64,000 nucleotides of DNA from NCBI GenBank assembly GCA_958299035.1, contig CATQJL010000305.1, forward strand, positions 65,305,618 to 65,369,617, read 5' to 3'. Under the pieces are notes generated by a model. That model had not been told where the DNA came from. It did no database searches and worked only from the letters and a program-made list of their open reading frames with translations. Below, one piece after another: positions 22,180 to 34,258 of this stretch. Within the stretch, counting starts at the first letter, position 1; the number at the start of each line of letters is the position of its first letter. Origin of the DNA: Cylicocyclus nassatus. Taxonomy: Eukaryota > Nematoda > Chromadorea > Rhabditida > Strongylidae. The position numbers and the translations under genes are program-made.

Positions 22180-25100
22180 CAGCACTGGCAGTGCCGCTTT
22201 TCAAAGCTGCGTTTTAAACGCAATAAAACGCCGGAAGTGCCTTATTGCTATATTTTTCCGAATAGCTTCCCACAAAGCCACTCTTTTTGATTCACTTTAT
22301 TATATTTGGACTCAGCACTGTTTGCTCTATCCGACAATATATTCAAAATCTGAAGAAGTCAATTTTTCATGTGCCGCAGGGCACAATAAACGCGTTTTTT
22401 GCGTCGGAAGTGCCGCATTGTTATAACTGCCTTCAAAATTATCGCACAAAGCTCATGTTTACATAGTTGTCATCAGTGTCCCTTGAGCTATCTGCCAATC
22501 TGTTTAAGAGTTTGCAAATCTCAATTTTTAGTGAATTACACGTCCTAAGTCTTTTTGGCCCCTTTTTTAGCACTGATAAGCTGATAACGATCTTCAAAGT
22601 AATCGTACAAAATTCTGAACAACATATTTGAAATCAGCTCTTTGCAAGCTATCCAATGATTTGTTTAAAAACCTAAAAATCTCAAATTTTTTGTTTCCGA
22701 TTTTATTGGTCCCTCGTAGGGGTATTATTATCTAGGTTGGCTCCGGCCCCTGGCTGCCGTGACCCATCATTATCGATTTTTGTGATCAGAATAGGTTTGG
22801 TAGTAAAATACAGCAGTAGGATTGCATGTTGACTTTTACACACCTTAAACAGCACATAGTGGAACTTGAATCTTGAAACATGAACTTCAATTTTTGAAAT
22901 TCGTTAACATTCAAAAATTACTCGAAATTCTTTTTGGAAAATAGGAGAGTGCAAAAATCAATAAGAATCTTGTCATTTCGATGGCCACTATGAAAAGCTG
23001 TGAATTCACTTCCAAATACCACTATGAATTGAATTCAAAAAGAATCATGACAGAACCCAAACGTATGACTTTAGAATCTGTGATATATATTCTTGAAATT
23101 TTCGGGGCATGTAAATATGAGCAGCCAGTAGAATGATTAATCCCGAGATTTTGATTCCGAATCAGCAATCACTTGATAACATGTACATGACAGCAGACAA
23201 TGAACCGTCTGCATAGTGCGAAGACATGTAGGCTGTCATGAAATATAAACATTATTTAATCACTCTTCTAGTCAAACATGTTCAAAAATATATTCTCCAT
23301 TGAAGCTCGTTCTGCTAGCTTTGCCAAATTAACGAGAAGATTTGTTTAAGGTTAAGCATGTGTTTTTACTAATTTTATGCTTTACTCTTGCACAAGTAGC
23401 TTTGGTAGAAGGCTATAGCAAATCGACTACCACTGGTCCTTAATAAGTGCGATTATTGAAAGATGTGCACTGGGACTGACCTCACTATATCGGTTTTCAC
23501 CATTCATTAAGTGGCTGCATTATGTGGCTCTGCGACGTATGGATGTTGGAAATAAGCTGGTTAAAAGCAACCTCAATTAGGAGTACTGAAAAATTCTAAT
23601 TTAATCTACGCATGATTGAAATATCTGCGATATGGTCATATTCACGATTATTTGATAACACCTATGAATAGCCAGACACATTTTTGATTCTATCTTGGAT
23701 GGAGTAGATCGCAAAGATATGCAATCTGCTTGTCTTCTGATTTTTGAGTGATTACCCGCCGAAAAATGAGAAGTTGCCTTAGGCCTGGCAGAGGATCAGC
23801 TTAGTCGTGATGGCTAAATGCGTCTGCTATTTCTTAACGAGATTATTGGAACAGTTTATAAAAGCTGCTTTGAGATTTCGAAGTAAACTATAACAAAGAT
23901 TCCGATTATGATTTTGTGTCTGGGATGATTTGATGACCTTTCTGTGCTATAAAATTTGGCCGATGTGCCCTTCGATGTGTTAGTGTGCCTGTGGTGGGGA
24001 ATCAGGTGTGAGATTGCAATAGCAAAAATCACTATTTTTGATTTTTGCTATTGAAATCTAAACCCAAGTCTAATTATCGACGAATTTTGTCATATTTTAT
24101 AGCTAATGTGATTTCAATACCAAAAAATAATAATTGGGTTTTGAGAGCCTATTCCAATTCTTTTCGAATTTTATCATATTTTCTAGCTATGAGAATTCAA
24201 CAGCACAAATCATATTTTCTGTTTTTTTGAGAACATAGTTCATTTTAATAATCTTTGCGATCATTGAAAATCGCTTTTTTTCTCCAACCAATCGACATGT
24301 GGAGGCATTCGTTGGACCACCTCGCACCTTTGGACATTGCTGTGTTAGCTCAGCTGAGCGCAGGTGCATCAAAGCCAATACGATTGAAAAAAGAAACGTG
24401 ATTTCAGAATATCCAACCTGTATAATTTGAGGAAATACGAAATTTGCATGCGAACATTTCAGATTTACTTTTGAAATTTTAGAAATCATATTTATGGCTT
24501 GTTCAATCATAAATGGCCAAATTATCATGCTGAAAACCTAAGAAAAGCAAAATACATATGAATGTTGACTTTCCATTCACAGCTGTGTGGCTCACAATAC
24601 TCGTAAAAACACCCAAGTTTATAACTGATTTATGAAAAATCATAGCTATAAATTTCAGTGAAATCAATCACGTTCATGTGATTATAGAGGTATCAGAATC
24701 TCTAATGTTCTAGATTAGTTGCTTATTTTTCGGTAATTTCCAAAACTTGAAATTTCGAAAACAGGGTTCCTGATCATTTCACTGTAGTTTCAGCGTAAAG
24801 GCAAAAACGTAAATCTGCCTGATTCATCAAAAAGAGGTGATTCCGATTACGAAAACATGTATTGTACCTCCATTTATTCTATCCACTTGAGTTGGGTGCA
24901 CCTGCACCCGGCTGACACAGGCATGCCGAAGGTGCGAAGATATCTAACGACAGTCATCCAGATATTGATTGATTTGGAAAAAACTGTGTTATACAGCAGT
25001 TGGAAAAAGTTGTTGAGGTATGCGAGGCTTCTCAAAAATCAGAAAATGTGACCTTTGCTATCAAAATCTCACTATAGCTGGAAACATGGTCAGATTCGGC

Positions 25101-26267
25101 AAGAATCAGAGTTAGGCACTATAAGTTATTTTTTGCTTGAAGTCTTACAAAGATCTGTTACAAATCTTACCTTAGCTAAAAATATGAGAAATTCATCAAC
25201 AATAGGAGATTTGGGCCCCAAATAACAAGAATTATGGTTTTTGCTATTGTAATCTCACAATAGCCAAGAATATGATCGATTTGAAATTTGAAATTGGAGA
25301 TCAGAGGACTGACAATCTCTGCCTCAAGGCAAAAATTGAAAACTATCGTGTCTTACTGTTCGGTTTTTCCTGATCGATGAGTGATCTCTAAATTTCAACG
25401 AATTTAAAAAATTGAAGTTCATGTTTCAAGATTCAAGTTCCACTATGTGCTGTTTAAGGTGTGTAAAAGTCAACATGCAATCCTACTGCTGTATTTTACT
25501 ACCAAACCTATTCTGATCACAAAAATCGATAATGATGGGTCACGGCAGCCAGGGGCCGGAGCCAACCTAGATAATAATACCCCCACGAGGGACCAATAAA
25601 ATCGGAAACAAAAAATTTGAGATTTTTAGGTTTTTAAGCAAATCATTGGATAGCTTGCGAAGAGCTGATTTTAAATATGTTGTTCAGAATTTTGTACGAT
25701 TACTTTGGAGATCGTTATCAGCTTATCAGTGCTAAAAAAGGGACCAAAAAGACTTAGGACGTGTAATTCACTAAAAATTGAGATTTGCAAACTCTTAAAC
25801 AGATTGGCAGATAGCTCAAGGGACACTGATGACAACTATGTAAGCATGAGCTTTGTGCGATAATTTTGAAGGCAGTTATAACAATGCGGCACTCCCGACG
25901 CAAAAAACGCGTTTATTGTGCCCTGCGGCACATGAAAAATTGACTTCTTCAGATTTTGAATATATTGTCGGATAGAGCAAACAGTGCTGAGTCCAAATAT
26001 AATAAAGTGAATCAAAAAGAGTGGCTTTGTGGGAAGCTATTCGAATGCGGCACTTACGACGCAATATCGCGTTTATTGCGCCGGAAGGCACAAACAAATT
26101 GTGAATTTTTTTTCGAACATACTGTCGGATGCATCAGACAGCGCTGGTTTCAAATATTTTAACCAGAGCTCTATAGGAGTAACCTGAAGAAAAATATAGC
26201 AATACGGCACTTCCGGCGTTTTATTGCGTTTGAAACGCAGCTTTGAAAAGCGGCACTGCCAGTGCTG
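22180..26267. mobile_element. Giant (4.1-kb) Tc1-like foldback element
   Basis: The left terminus CAGCACTGGCAGTGCCGC is inverted at the right (GCGGCACTGCCAGTGCTG in diverged form). TA lies directly outside (22178-22179 and 26268-26269). Arms of about 740-870 bp pair closely. The best block is 22730-22920 with 25400-25580, including GGCCCCTGGCTGCCGTGACC. Weaker pairing continues into the middle: 24300-24370 pairs with 24880-24960 (GCACCT...GCAGGTGCA). A segment of about 140 bp near 26040-26180 is absent from the left arm. The longest frame (113 codons, 24187-24528 minus) resembles no transposase. It is non-autonomous despite its size. Confidence 0.8.
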
Positions 26268-26999
26268 TAGGTACTGCAACTCGTTGGAGAGATGAAGCAG
26301 ATCAGAGAAAGGCTTCAAAATTGAAAAAGCGCATTTCTCCTGTTATTAAAGCATACCGATGTGGGAAATGAGATGTGTACGATATTGACGTGCTTGTGAT
26401 GCTGATTCCAAATCTTCCTTCGATATCTGCTGAACTTCTGTGGAAGAGAGTAATAAGCGTTTATTGGTGCAAAAATATAGTAAAACGTGTAATGAGGAAG
26501 ATAATGAAATGCTAAAATCATAGCTCCAATAGATAAAGCTAATCAAACTGGTTTTACATGTAAGCAATTTTATCTTCAAATGATGAAGAAAAAATTGGAA
26601 CAGTCAGCTACAGACGGCTCTACAACCCTCGATATCAAGCCATATGTTCCCTCAGCAAGAGGATTAGGTGGATTGGTGGGGCGCCACCACGCTTCGGCTT
26701 GCGCTAGGTTGCGTGCGTCTTTGGCGTGTTATGGTAACAAGAACAACATGAGAATGTCTGGGCCACGTTGGTTCAAGGGCCACGTTACGCCAAACGATGC
26801 GCCCGAAACTCAACGCAAGCCCGAAGAGAGGCGGCTTCTCACCAATCCACATAATCCGTCATGTTAATGGAAGACATATGTGTTGATATCGGGGGTATGT
26901 AAGAACTACTTTGCTAGAAAACTAAGCCAGGATCATGACTTATAAAGAGCGCGTGTCTGTCCGTTTGCCTGTGTGTATGTGTGGGTATGTGTATATATA
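26268..26999. other. Intergenic; GC-rich patch and TG-rich tract
   Basis: A GC-richer patch at 26670-26840 has inverted words (GCGCCACCACGCTTCGGCTT and GAGAGGCGGCTTCTCACC area) and may be a small degraded repeat. From about 26950 a (TG)-rich tract begins and is interrupted by the element at 27000. Confidence 0.35.
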
Positions 27000-27150
27000 T
27001 TATGTTGGCACATAAGTTTTGCAACTTTTCCCGTAACTTTTTTCCTATTTTATGTAGCAATCTCATTTTGTGGCATCATGTAGATCGTAATGTAAGCTGC
27101 AAGTCTGCGCAAACCGTTTGATTTTTGATAACGTAGTACAAGAAATCTAA

Positions 27151-27613
27151 CAAGGAAACGATACTTGGTGTCCGTGGCCTTTTGACATGAGATGTATACC
27201 ATTACACTCATCTTAGAGCGCTGATTCCGAATCTGACTTCTTTCTGCTAATCATTTGTCTAAAAGAAGTTATGAAAGATTTTTGCGTCAAAAGAGACATG
27301 TTCGAAATGCCAAAACCGCCGCTATGATGTGGTGTAGTGGCTAGTACGATAGCCTTACAAGTTGGTGCAGGTTTAGATTCGAGTCCTTTTGTGTTTTTCA
27401 ACTTTGCATTGCCTCGATCAAGCTTCCTTTTGAGAGCTAGGCACTCTCGGTGCATTTCTCTTAGGCAACCATTGACGCGAAAATCCTTCATAACTTCTTT
27501 TAATGAAACGATTAGCAGAAACGGAAGCCAGATTCGGGCTCAGCGTTCCAAGGTGAATGTGATGGTATACGTTTCACCTCAAAAGGCCACGGACACCAAG
27601 TATCGTTTCCTTG
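27151..27613. mobile_element. TNA-target foldback element (member 1) with tRNA-like loop
   Basis: The left end CAAGGAAACGATACTTGGTG is inverted at the right (CACCAAGTATCGTTTCCTTG) and flanked by perfect TAA duplications (27148-27150 and 27614-27616). The next block (TCCGTGGCCTTTTGA) is inverted too, and so is the GATTCCGAATCTGACTTC block. The 463-bp element sits inside the left part of the mariner MITE 27000-28231, so it is younger than that MITE. The loop carries the tRNA-like sequence described separately. Confidence 0.85.
27330..27386 (+). other. tRNA-like module (A and B box), member 1
   Basis: TGGTGTAGTGGC (27330-27341) fits an A box and GATTCGAGTCC (27376-27386) matches 10 of 11 B-box positions. 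The spacing is 46 nt, normal for a tRNA. A CCTTACAA segment between them could be an anticodon loop. The acceptor stem is not closed, so I do not call a functional tRNA. It is better read as a tRNA-derived promoter carried by the transposon. Confidence 0.6.
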
Positions 27614-28231
27614 TAAGCATTTTTTGAAAACTGCTGAAAATTGAGGTTTCACAATTTTTGGCAAACATGAAGCCCTACGAAACCTGATTCAAACATATGA
27701 GAAAGCAATTATAGGCAGCATGTGGCTGGAAGTTGGTACATTGGAATCAGTGAAAAAGAAATGAAATTCAAACACAAATTAAGGTGGGGCGCCTTTGGTT
27801 GAACAAGTCAAATGCGTCAAGTTTCGAAGGCAATTTATAACTATGCTGCGAAAAGTCAGAATTCGCTATAACTTTGCACTATAGGGTAATCCTATGCGGT
27901 AAACACGAATATCATATTCATTTGTCGCTAAAATGAAATTCATCTTTTGATCTCACGAACGAGGCTTTTTCATGCGAAACGGATCTCATTTTTGTGATCA
28001 TCATGTCAAATAAACCCTTTAGGTCAAGTTTCAGCAAAATCTGATGCATTCTAAAATTTTTCTCATAGTACCGTAAACCTACCGTAATCCTCACATAAGA
28101 TGGTAAAATCCGGCAAAAATGTGTGCATTAGAAGCTTACATCATATTCTTTATATTGCAAAAAAATGAATGCGCTACGTTGAAATAGACAAAAGTTATAT
28201 AAAAAGTTGCATTACTTATGTGCCAACCTAA

Positions 28232-28323
28232 TGTGCGTGTGTATATGTGATGTGTGTTTATGTGTGTGCATATATGATTTTTTTTGTTTTTAGGCTTTTA
28301 AGGGTTGTATTATGGTGTGTGGT

Positions 28324-28418
<95 letters not shown>

Positions 28419-28440
28419 CGAATCTCATGAAGCGAGTTGT
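28232..28440. repeat. (GT)n microsatellite
   Basis: An almost pure GT run lies at about 28326-28417 (some 46 units), with impure TG-rich DNA from 28232. The poly-Cys/Val and poly-Thr/His frames on the two strands arise from it and are not genes. Confidence 0.95.
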
Positions 28441-29550
28441 AGTCAAGATCTTAAGCTGAAATTCTAAAATTCTGGATGTAGCCCTGTAAGCAAGCAGGTA
28501 AACTGTGCGAAGGCACAATCCGATCCGATAAACGGGGCCTTTGGAAAGTGCGCGTCAAACTGGTCCACGCGACTTTTGGCTTGCCAAAGTGATCGGTGAT
28601 TGTACTTTTTGCGGATTGTGGATTTGCTTAACAATAAACGCGCAGACCAGGAACTTTTTGAGCTTAAGCCCAAAAGATGAGCAAAATGTCTATTTTTATG
28701 CAAAACTGCGCCAACAAGAATAATTGCGTAGATCCTCAATTTGTCACGTACCTAAATCACCTGTGAAAATTTTTTTTTTCAGAAATGTGGGTAACGGAAA
28801 TAAACTGTCTTTTATGGAAACTGCCAACCATGATAACTTCAGTAATGACTGTAATTCTCTTTTAATCTCCTAACAAGGATTTCCTCTTCCTAAAGTTACC
28901 ACTTCTATAAGGAAAAGCTCATTGAATCAGTAATTGTTTACAATTCGTTCAAGAGGGTCAGCATCGCACGGTGAGTTCTAGAGCCAAAATCATGCGAGCA
29001 AGCGGAGGCATATAGATAGAGGAGCCGGTGCGAGCCTCTGCAAGCAGAGGTGAAGTATTGGTGATTGAGTAAGACTATTGAACAATTTAAATATCAAATG
29101 TGTAGAAAAGCAAAATGTTATACCTAAAATTTATGGTATTTTAAAGATGCAAGGCAACCCATTAAGCTCCGGTATATTATTGGAGTCAAGAGATTCTTGG
29201 TCATTCCACTGACCTCCAGGCGCATTCCGGCTGGTTGAACTTTCCCCTATGCCGAGAAAATCCCATTCGGTGCGTGCTCGGACGACTTCGCTTATCGTTC
29301 GGCGCGGGACGCCAGGACCGCTCTCCCGCATTGTGCATGCTATCCAAAGCAAAAATTACAGGCAGCAGACACTTCGTGCCAGGGCCTACCAACTTTCCAT
29401 TGAAATTCTCGTCCGAGCAGCTTTTTGGAAAATGGGTGAACGTCGCGAAAAAGGTATTTTCACCCTTTTCAAAGCTCAAATTCGGGGTCTACGGTCGAAA
29501 GGACCCACAACTTGCAAAAAGATGGGAATGCAAAATCTGCGGGATACTGC
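28441..29550. other. Intergenic; right end of an AAGGCAGCG-type repeat
   Basis: No gene seen. At about 29530-29553 the words ATCTGCGGGATACTGCCTT form the right terminus of an AAGGCAGCG-family copy that abuts the left end of the next copy (29556). The left end of this upstream copy was not identified. Frames of 115-123 codons at 29235-29606 overlap each other in two frames and run into the repeat. Confidence 0.4.
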
Positions 29551-29555
29551 CTTCA

Positions 29556-29952
29556 AAGGCAGCGCTCGGGCAGATTTGGACATTTTCGGATCATAACGAG
29601 TATTAGGGCCTCGATCTAGAACTATCGCACAAATCCGACTTTTAAACACCCCCTGTAAAAGAAGAAAATCGGCGCAGAGAAGCCGAGCCTCGAGGACTAC
29701 GCCCACTCTCTCGCAGGGCCCGCCCCCTTGAACGAACTCTCCTCAGCCTTAACGTGTTTTCACTGGCAAACACAATCGAACACACAGCGTCTACCTGTTG
29801 AAGCTTGGTTTCGACAAAGATAGCACTAGGAGCACTCGCCCACGGTTCTTACAAAATTGTCTCAAAAATGGGGTTTCTTGAGGAATTCACGCATTTTGAG
29901 TGCCATATTTGGAATTAAAATAGAAGTTGAGATTGTGCGTGGACGCTGCCTT
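29556..29952. mobile_element. AAGGCAGCGTCC-family MITE
   Basis: Left end AAGGCAGCGCTCGGGCAGAT, right end inverted GGACGCTGCCTT, with TA on the right (29953-29954) and CA on the left. The interior resembles 10501-10820 (the GAACGAAMTCTCCTCAGCCT and GTTTTCAC segments). It is 397 bp and non-coding. Confidence 0.8.
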
Positions 29953-30243
29953 TAAGCCCCTTTCCAAAACGTGCAAGTAATACTTGCACATATTAGGAAA
30001 CATTTCATAAACTATAAAGTTATTTATCAAAGGACCAGAATGAAACATGTTTGACTATAGAAAATAGTAGTCAAGTGCTAGAAGAACTGCTGACGGCTAA
30101 TGATAATTTAGAGATAAATTCAGCCGACTTTTCTAGTTTGTTCAATTATTCAGCCGACTTCTTTTTGTTACCAATCTGCCACAAAACGTGGTCAGATCTA
30201 ATCTCAGAAAACTTATATGCTTATGCATGATAAGATATAAATA

Positions 30244-31246
30244 CAGGGTGTCCCCAAAGATGTACCTACTGTTTCGTGGCGTACCCAGGATTTCGGCTCG
30301 GGGGGGGGGGGGCGGCAAATTTTTTCAAATGAAGGCGCGTGGCGTTAGCCACGCACTCTGAAAAAATTTTAGGGGGCTTCACAAAATTTTTGCGGGTCCC
30401 CAACCCCTAATATCTGGAAAAAGGAGGTGTGGCGTCGCGTCAGCCACGCCCCCGAAAAAGTTTTTTTGTAAGGCTAATTTGAATTTTTGCAAAATTTTAA
30501 AAATTATTTTAATTGTTTCCAAAAATAAACAAGTAACTTGCACATTTTTATAACTCATGTAAGTAACTTTCAAAAATTTCGCGACCCGTTCCCGGGGGGG
30601 GGGGGGGGGAACGCCCCCCCCCCCTCGGTACGCCACTGCTACTGTTTGATTGTGATTAACTCTCTTGTAATGAAGTGTTTCGAGAAGCTTCAGGTACCAT
30701 TTTGAAAGCGAGGTTGAACTTAGATTTACAGTATGTAGCGAATCATCAATCGCTCTTTATTACTGCAGGATTACGGTAAGAACTTCCAGCATGCAAAACC
30801 ATTGGAAATATACCACCTAACAAAATTTTTTTCAAAAAATTTGAATCGTGAATTGGGGTTTTCGCGCATGTTGATTCCACCTAACAATTCTTACGAGTTT
30901 TTTCAGCTTTTTTGCGGTGTTATTACATTTCTGACAAGTGCTCGTTATTGAGTTACTACGATTTACCGGGGACAACTTAAGAAAGAAGCATCACAGTAAA
31001 ATGGGAATTTCAAATTCGAAATCAGCGGCTCCCATTACCGTAATATAAGAGTTCTTGGCTTGTTTGGTTTTGTTGCGAGGGAGAATATAGCCTCCAATTC
31101 CCTAAATTCCTTGTCGAAGTTCGTACCGTAATCCCACAGTAATGAAGGGCGATAGATGAGTCGCTCCATACTGTAAAGTTTTTTGAAACACTTCACTACA
31201 AGAGAGTTATTTACAATCAAACAGGTACATTTTTTGGGACACTCTG
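30244..31246. mobile_element. CAGGGTGTCC-family MITE with a nested hAT-like element
   Basis: Left end CAGGGTGTCCCCAAAGATGT, right end inverted ACATTTTTTGGGACACTCTG, with TA on both sides (30242-30243 and 31247-31248). Removing the nested 30274-30638 element and one 8-bp repeat restores a continuous family sequence (GTACCTACTGTTTGATTGTG) of about 630 bp. Confidence 0.88.
30274..30638. mobile_element. hAT-like MITE nested in the above
   Basis: An 8-bp direct repeat CTACTGTT (30266-30273 and 30639-30646) flanks inverted ends GTGGCGTACC and GGTACGCCACTG. The right end has the complete CAGTGGCG-type hAT terminus; the left end has lost its first two bases. Eight-bp duplications with CAGNG ends are typical of hAT elements. 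Subterminal poly-G (30300-30312) and its inverted poly-C counterpart (30614-30624) give strong palindromy. No transposase. Confidence 0.85.
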
Positions 31247-31385
31247 TATATCAGAATATATAATAACAAAGTATTGATGTTAATGAAGATACGGCACAAG
31301 ACAGAAGTCATGAAGTCGAAGTTATGATTTATATAGTAGATTCTCTACTGGAATCTAGCTATATATATTTTGGTGGAGTAATATA

Positions 31386-33229
31386 TTAGGTTGGTGCATG
31401 ATTTCTGCACCAAAATAGGTACAGACCGCAATAATCCGGAATAATCCTATATCCCAAATAGGAATCGATATATCATTAGATAGAGCAAACCTAGCTCTAC
31501 AAGAAAGTGTTTAATAAATTGCCGCAGCTTTGATCCAACGGAGATTGAAGCCAAAAACGAAAAAGATCCAAGCGCCCTTAAAAATTAAAAAAATTGGAAG
31601 TCCGTTCAGAAAAACTCTTCAAAATTCCTAACGTGCTCATGCATTGTCATTGCGTATTAGGTTGTTGCATAAGTTCTGTCCGATTTAGATTTTTTGAGTT
31701 CAAAATTCATAACTTCTTTCAAAATCAGCATTTTTCCAAGATTTTAGTTTCCTTGTGTTTAGCAAAACCCTGGCTATCAGATATATATATATTGCAATCT
31801 GCAAAAATCCGTGTTAAGAAAAAAGCAAGAACTCAAAAACTTTACAGCGTTTTTCTTCAAACCTGTCATTTTTGTATGGCAATGCTTCCTTATGAGAACT
31901 GCTAGGCATCTTGTCCAACAATGGATAAATAAAAAATTTTTCGTAGATTATTTTGCACCATGAAAGAGCCCATAGTGTCTGCGTTGCCGAGAGATTTTTT
32001 TGACCGAACAAAAAATTAGCCACTTTTTGACCTCGTTTCAGTGCATGTGTGCATGCCTATTTACAAATTACGAAAATTTTACAATTGACGTGAGCGCCGG
32101 AAAGAAATTGGTGGATGGTTTTTGTTAGCCCTTGCTGCAAAAATTCATGCAGAAAATTAATGTTTGACAGTAAATTCTACTAGCAAGACGTTTTCTTCAT
32201 AAAACTGAACTTATGCGTATGCTAGCCTATTACACCCTTATTCCGCAACCAATTAAAAAACTTGACCTGAAGGGCGCATTGTAGAGATTTTCTCGCAAGA
32301 ACATATTTCTAAGGTAAGAACGTATCTCGGTTACTTAAAGATTTTAAGCCTGAAATCTTCTTACAGTAAAAAATTTTTTGAAATATCATTCGCTTTAGAA
32401 AGCGCGAGAAAAGCACTTTCTAATGACACTAACAATACCGCATTAGAAATGAAATTCTCTTAGAAAGCTGCTTCAAACATAAGGCAAAAAAATCGGACAG
32501 AATTTATGCAACAACCTAATATAAGACATTTCTCTAGGCAGCTAATGTATTTTTCTCTTAGCTAGAAATTGAGAAAACGAAGTTTTTCATGTTTTTTCCA
32601 AAACAATGCGGAGACCTTCTAGCACTGGCAGTTGTATACTATGGGACCTTAGGAGTATGAGTGTGAATTTTCAGCTCTTTACAGCAGCTGGTTTACGAGA
32701 AATGTCGGATTTTTAGCAACTAGGCAAGAAAAATTCAGATAAGGAAAGCTAGATCCGCCATTTCTCGTGAGCTAGCAGTTCTAAAAGGCTAAAAATGTAA
32801 AGTTTTTCTGTTAACGGCATGTACCATACAACTAACTGTTAGTGCTAGAACATCTCAGCACTAATTTGACAAAAACATGAAAACTTCGTTTTCTCATCGT
32901 CTAGCTGAGAAAAAAATACAGCAACTGCATAGATAAATGTCTTACGTGGAATGTCTACGCGTGAGCAAGAAGGAAATTTTGTAGGAACTCTTTGAACGAA
33001 GTTACAATTTTGTTTTGATTGGTCTTAAGATTTTCGAATGCGTGGTTTTTTTTCAGTTTTCGGCTCAAAACTTCGCATGGATCAAAGCTGGTGCAAATAT
33101 TTGAGCACCATCTTGTAGAGCTAGGTTTGCTCTATCTAATGGTTTATCGAGTCTTATTTGATATACATGATTATTCCAGATTATTGCGGTCTGTACCTAT
33201 TTTGGTGCAGAAATTATGCATCAACCTAA
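31386..33229. mobile_element. Mariner-derived MITE containing a second mariner MITE
   Basis: Left end TTAGGTTGGTGCATGATTTC, right end inverted AAATTATGCATCAACCTAA, TA on both sides (31384-31385 and 33230-33231). The arms pair well once the internal 31657-32519 element is removed, leaving about 980 bp. Only one or two base pairs separate its right TA from the next element. Confidence 0.9.
31657..32519. mobile_element. Nested mariner-derived MITE
   Basis: Left end TTAGGTTGTTGCATAAGTTC, right end inverted GAATTTATGCAACAACCTAA, with TA duplications (31655-31656 and 32520-32521). It inserted at a TA in the left arm of the 31386-33229 element. It is 863 bp and non-coding. Confidence 0.92.
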
Positions 33230-33233
33230 TATA

Positions 33234-34243
33234 TTAGGTTGTCCCGAAAGTTTTGTCCGTTTTTTCAACCTATCATAAAAATACGTGGAACAAAGATAGG
33301 GAAACGCTCTAAGCACTATCCGACGCATCGTTTCCTCCTCTTTCTAAGCCGGCATGCCGATGACTCGTTTGCTCACTGAGTTAAACGCCGAAATTTCGAA
33401 CCCATGGTTTTTACTATGTCCAAGTTTGACAATTTTTCGCAATCTTCATTTTCAACTCTTGGAAGACCTTTGATAGCCCCTAGATAGAGTAAGCAAAGGG
33501 CAATGCAACGCAATTATTTGGCATATTTAGCTGGCTTTTCAATATTTTTAAAGATAATTTTTTCAAAGTCTTCACTTTTGCGAAGTTCTAAAATACAGAA
33601 ATGCCTCGAACACTAACAAATCATCGGATTTTGAAGCTCTCAAGAACCGATTACGATTATTCGCTATTTTTACGAAGCAAGAGAGCGTTTACCGCTCCGA
33701 AATATAAGATTTTGCATTTTACGTGTACACGCTGGGGGGGTCAAATTCAAGAATTATGAAAATTTTATCGCCAAAGACCCCGCAGATTGGAGAGAAAATA
33801 CACCCACTGGAAAGAGGAGGAAAGCTGCATCGAATAACACCTTAGTTGTGCGCCGTTTCATGATCTCTGGCTTTTGGCATCACCAAAAGTGGAACTCAAT
33901 AGCATTAGAAAAATAATTCTAAAAAATTTTCAAGGCTGGCTATAGATGCGGCAAAATTGCATTATATTGCCCTTTGTCTGCTCTATCTGACTGTTGCCAA
34001 AGCTTTTCCAAAAGTCAAAAATAAAGATTGTGAAAAATTTCCAAACTTGGATATAGTAAAAACCATGGGTTTGAAATTTCGGCGTTCATCTCAGTGAACA
34101 AAAGATTAATCGGCATGGAAGCAAGACAGTTAGAAAGAAAAGAAAAAGATGCGTCGGATAGTGCTTAGAGCGTTTCCCTGTCTTCGTTCCACGCGTTTTT
34201 ATGATAGGTTGAAAAAACGGACAAAACTTTCGGGACAAAATAA
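33234..34243. mobile_element. 1010-bp mariner-derived foldback MITE
   Basis: Left end TTAGGTTGTCCCGAAAGTTT, right end inverted AAACTTTCGGGACAAAATAA, TA on both sides (33232-33233 and 34244-34245). It is the same family and the same length as 11400-12409 and 61138-62147. The subterminal TTTTTTCAACCTATCATAAA is exactly inverted in the right arm. Confidence 0.9.
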
Positions 34244-34258
34244 TATATTAAATATATA

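Larger units (their letters stand above)
27000..28231. mobile_element. Mariner-derived MITE inserted in a TG microsatellite
   Basis: Left end TTATGTTGGCACATAAGTTT; right end inverted, CTTATGTGCCAACCTAA. The left flank is TA. On both sides the host DNA is TG/TATA-rich microsatellite, showing the insertion site. The element is 1232 bp because it contains the nested TNA foldback 27151-27613. Confidence 0.85.

Noticed and set aside
28247..28518. Cys/Val-rich and Thr/His-rich frames on opposite strands
   Set aside because: They are translations of a (GT)n microsatellite.
29235..29606. 115-123 codon frames overlapping in two frames
   Set aside because: Both are open because of GC-richer repeat sequence and run into an AAGGCAGCG element; no family recognised.
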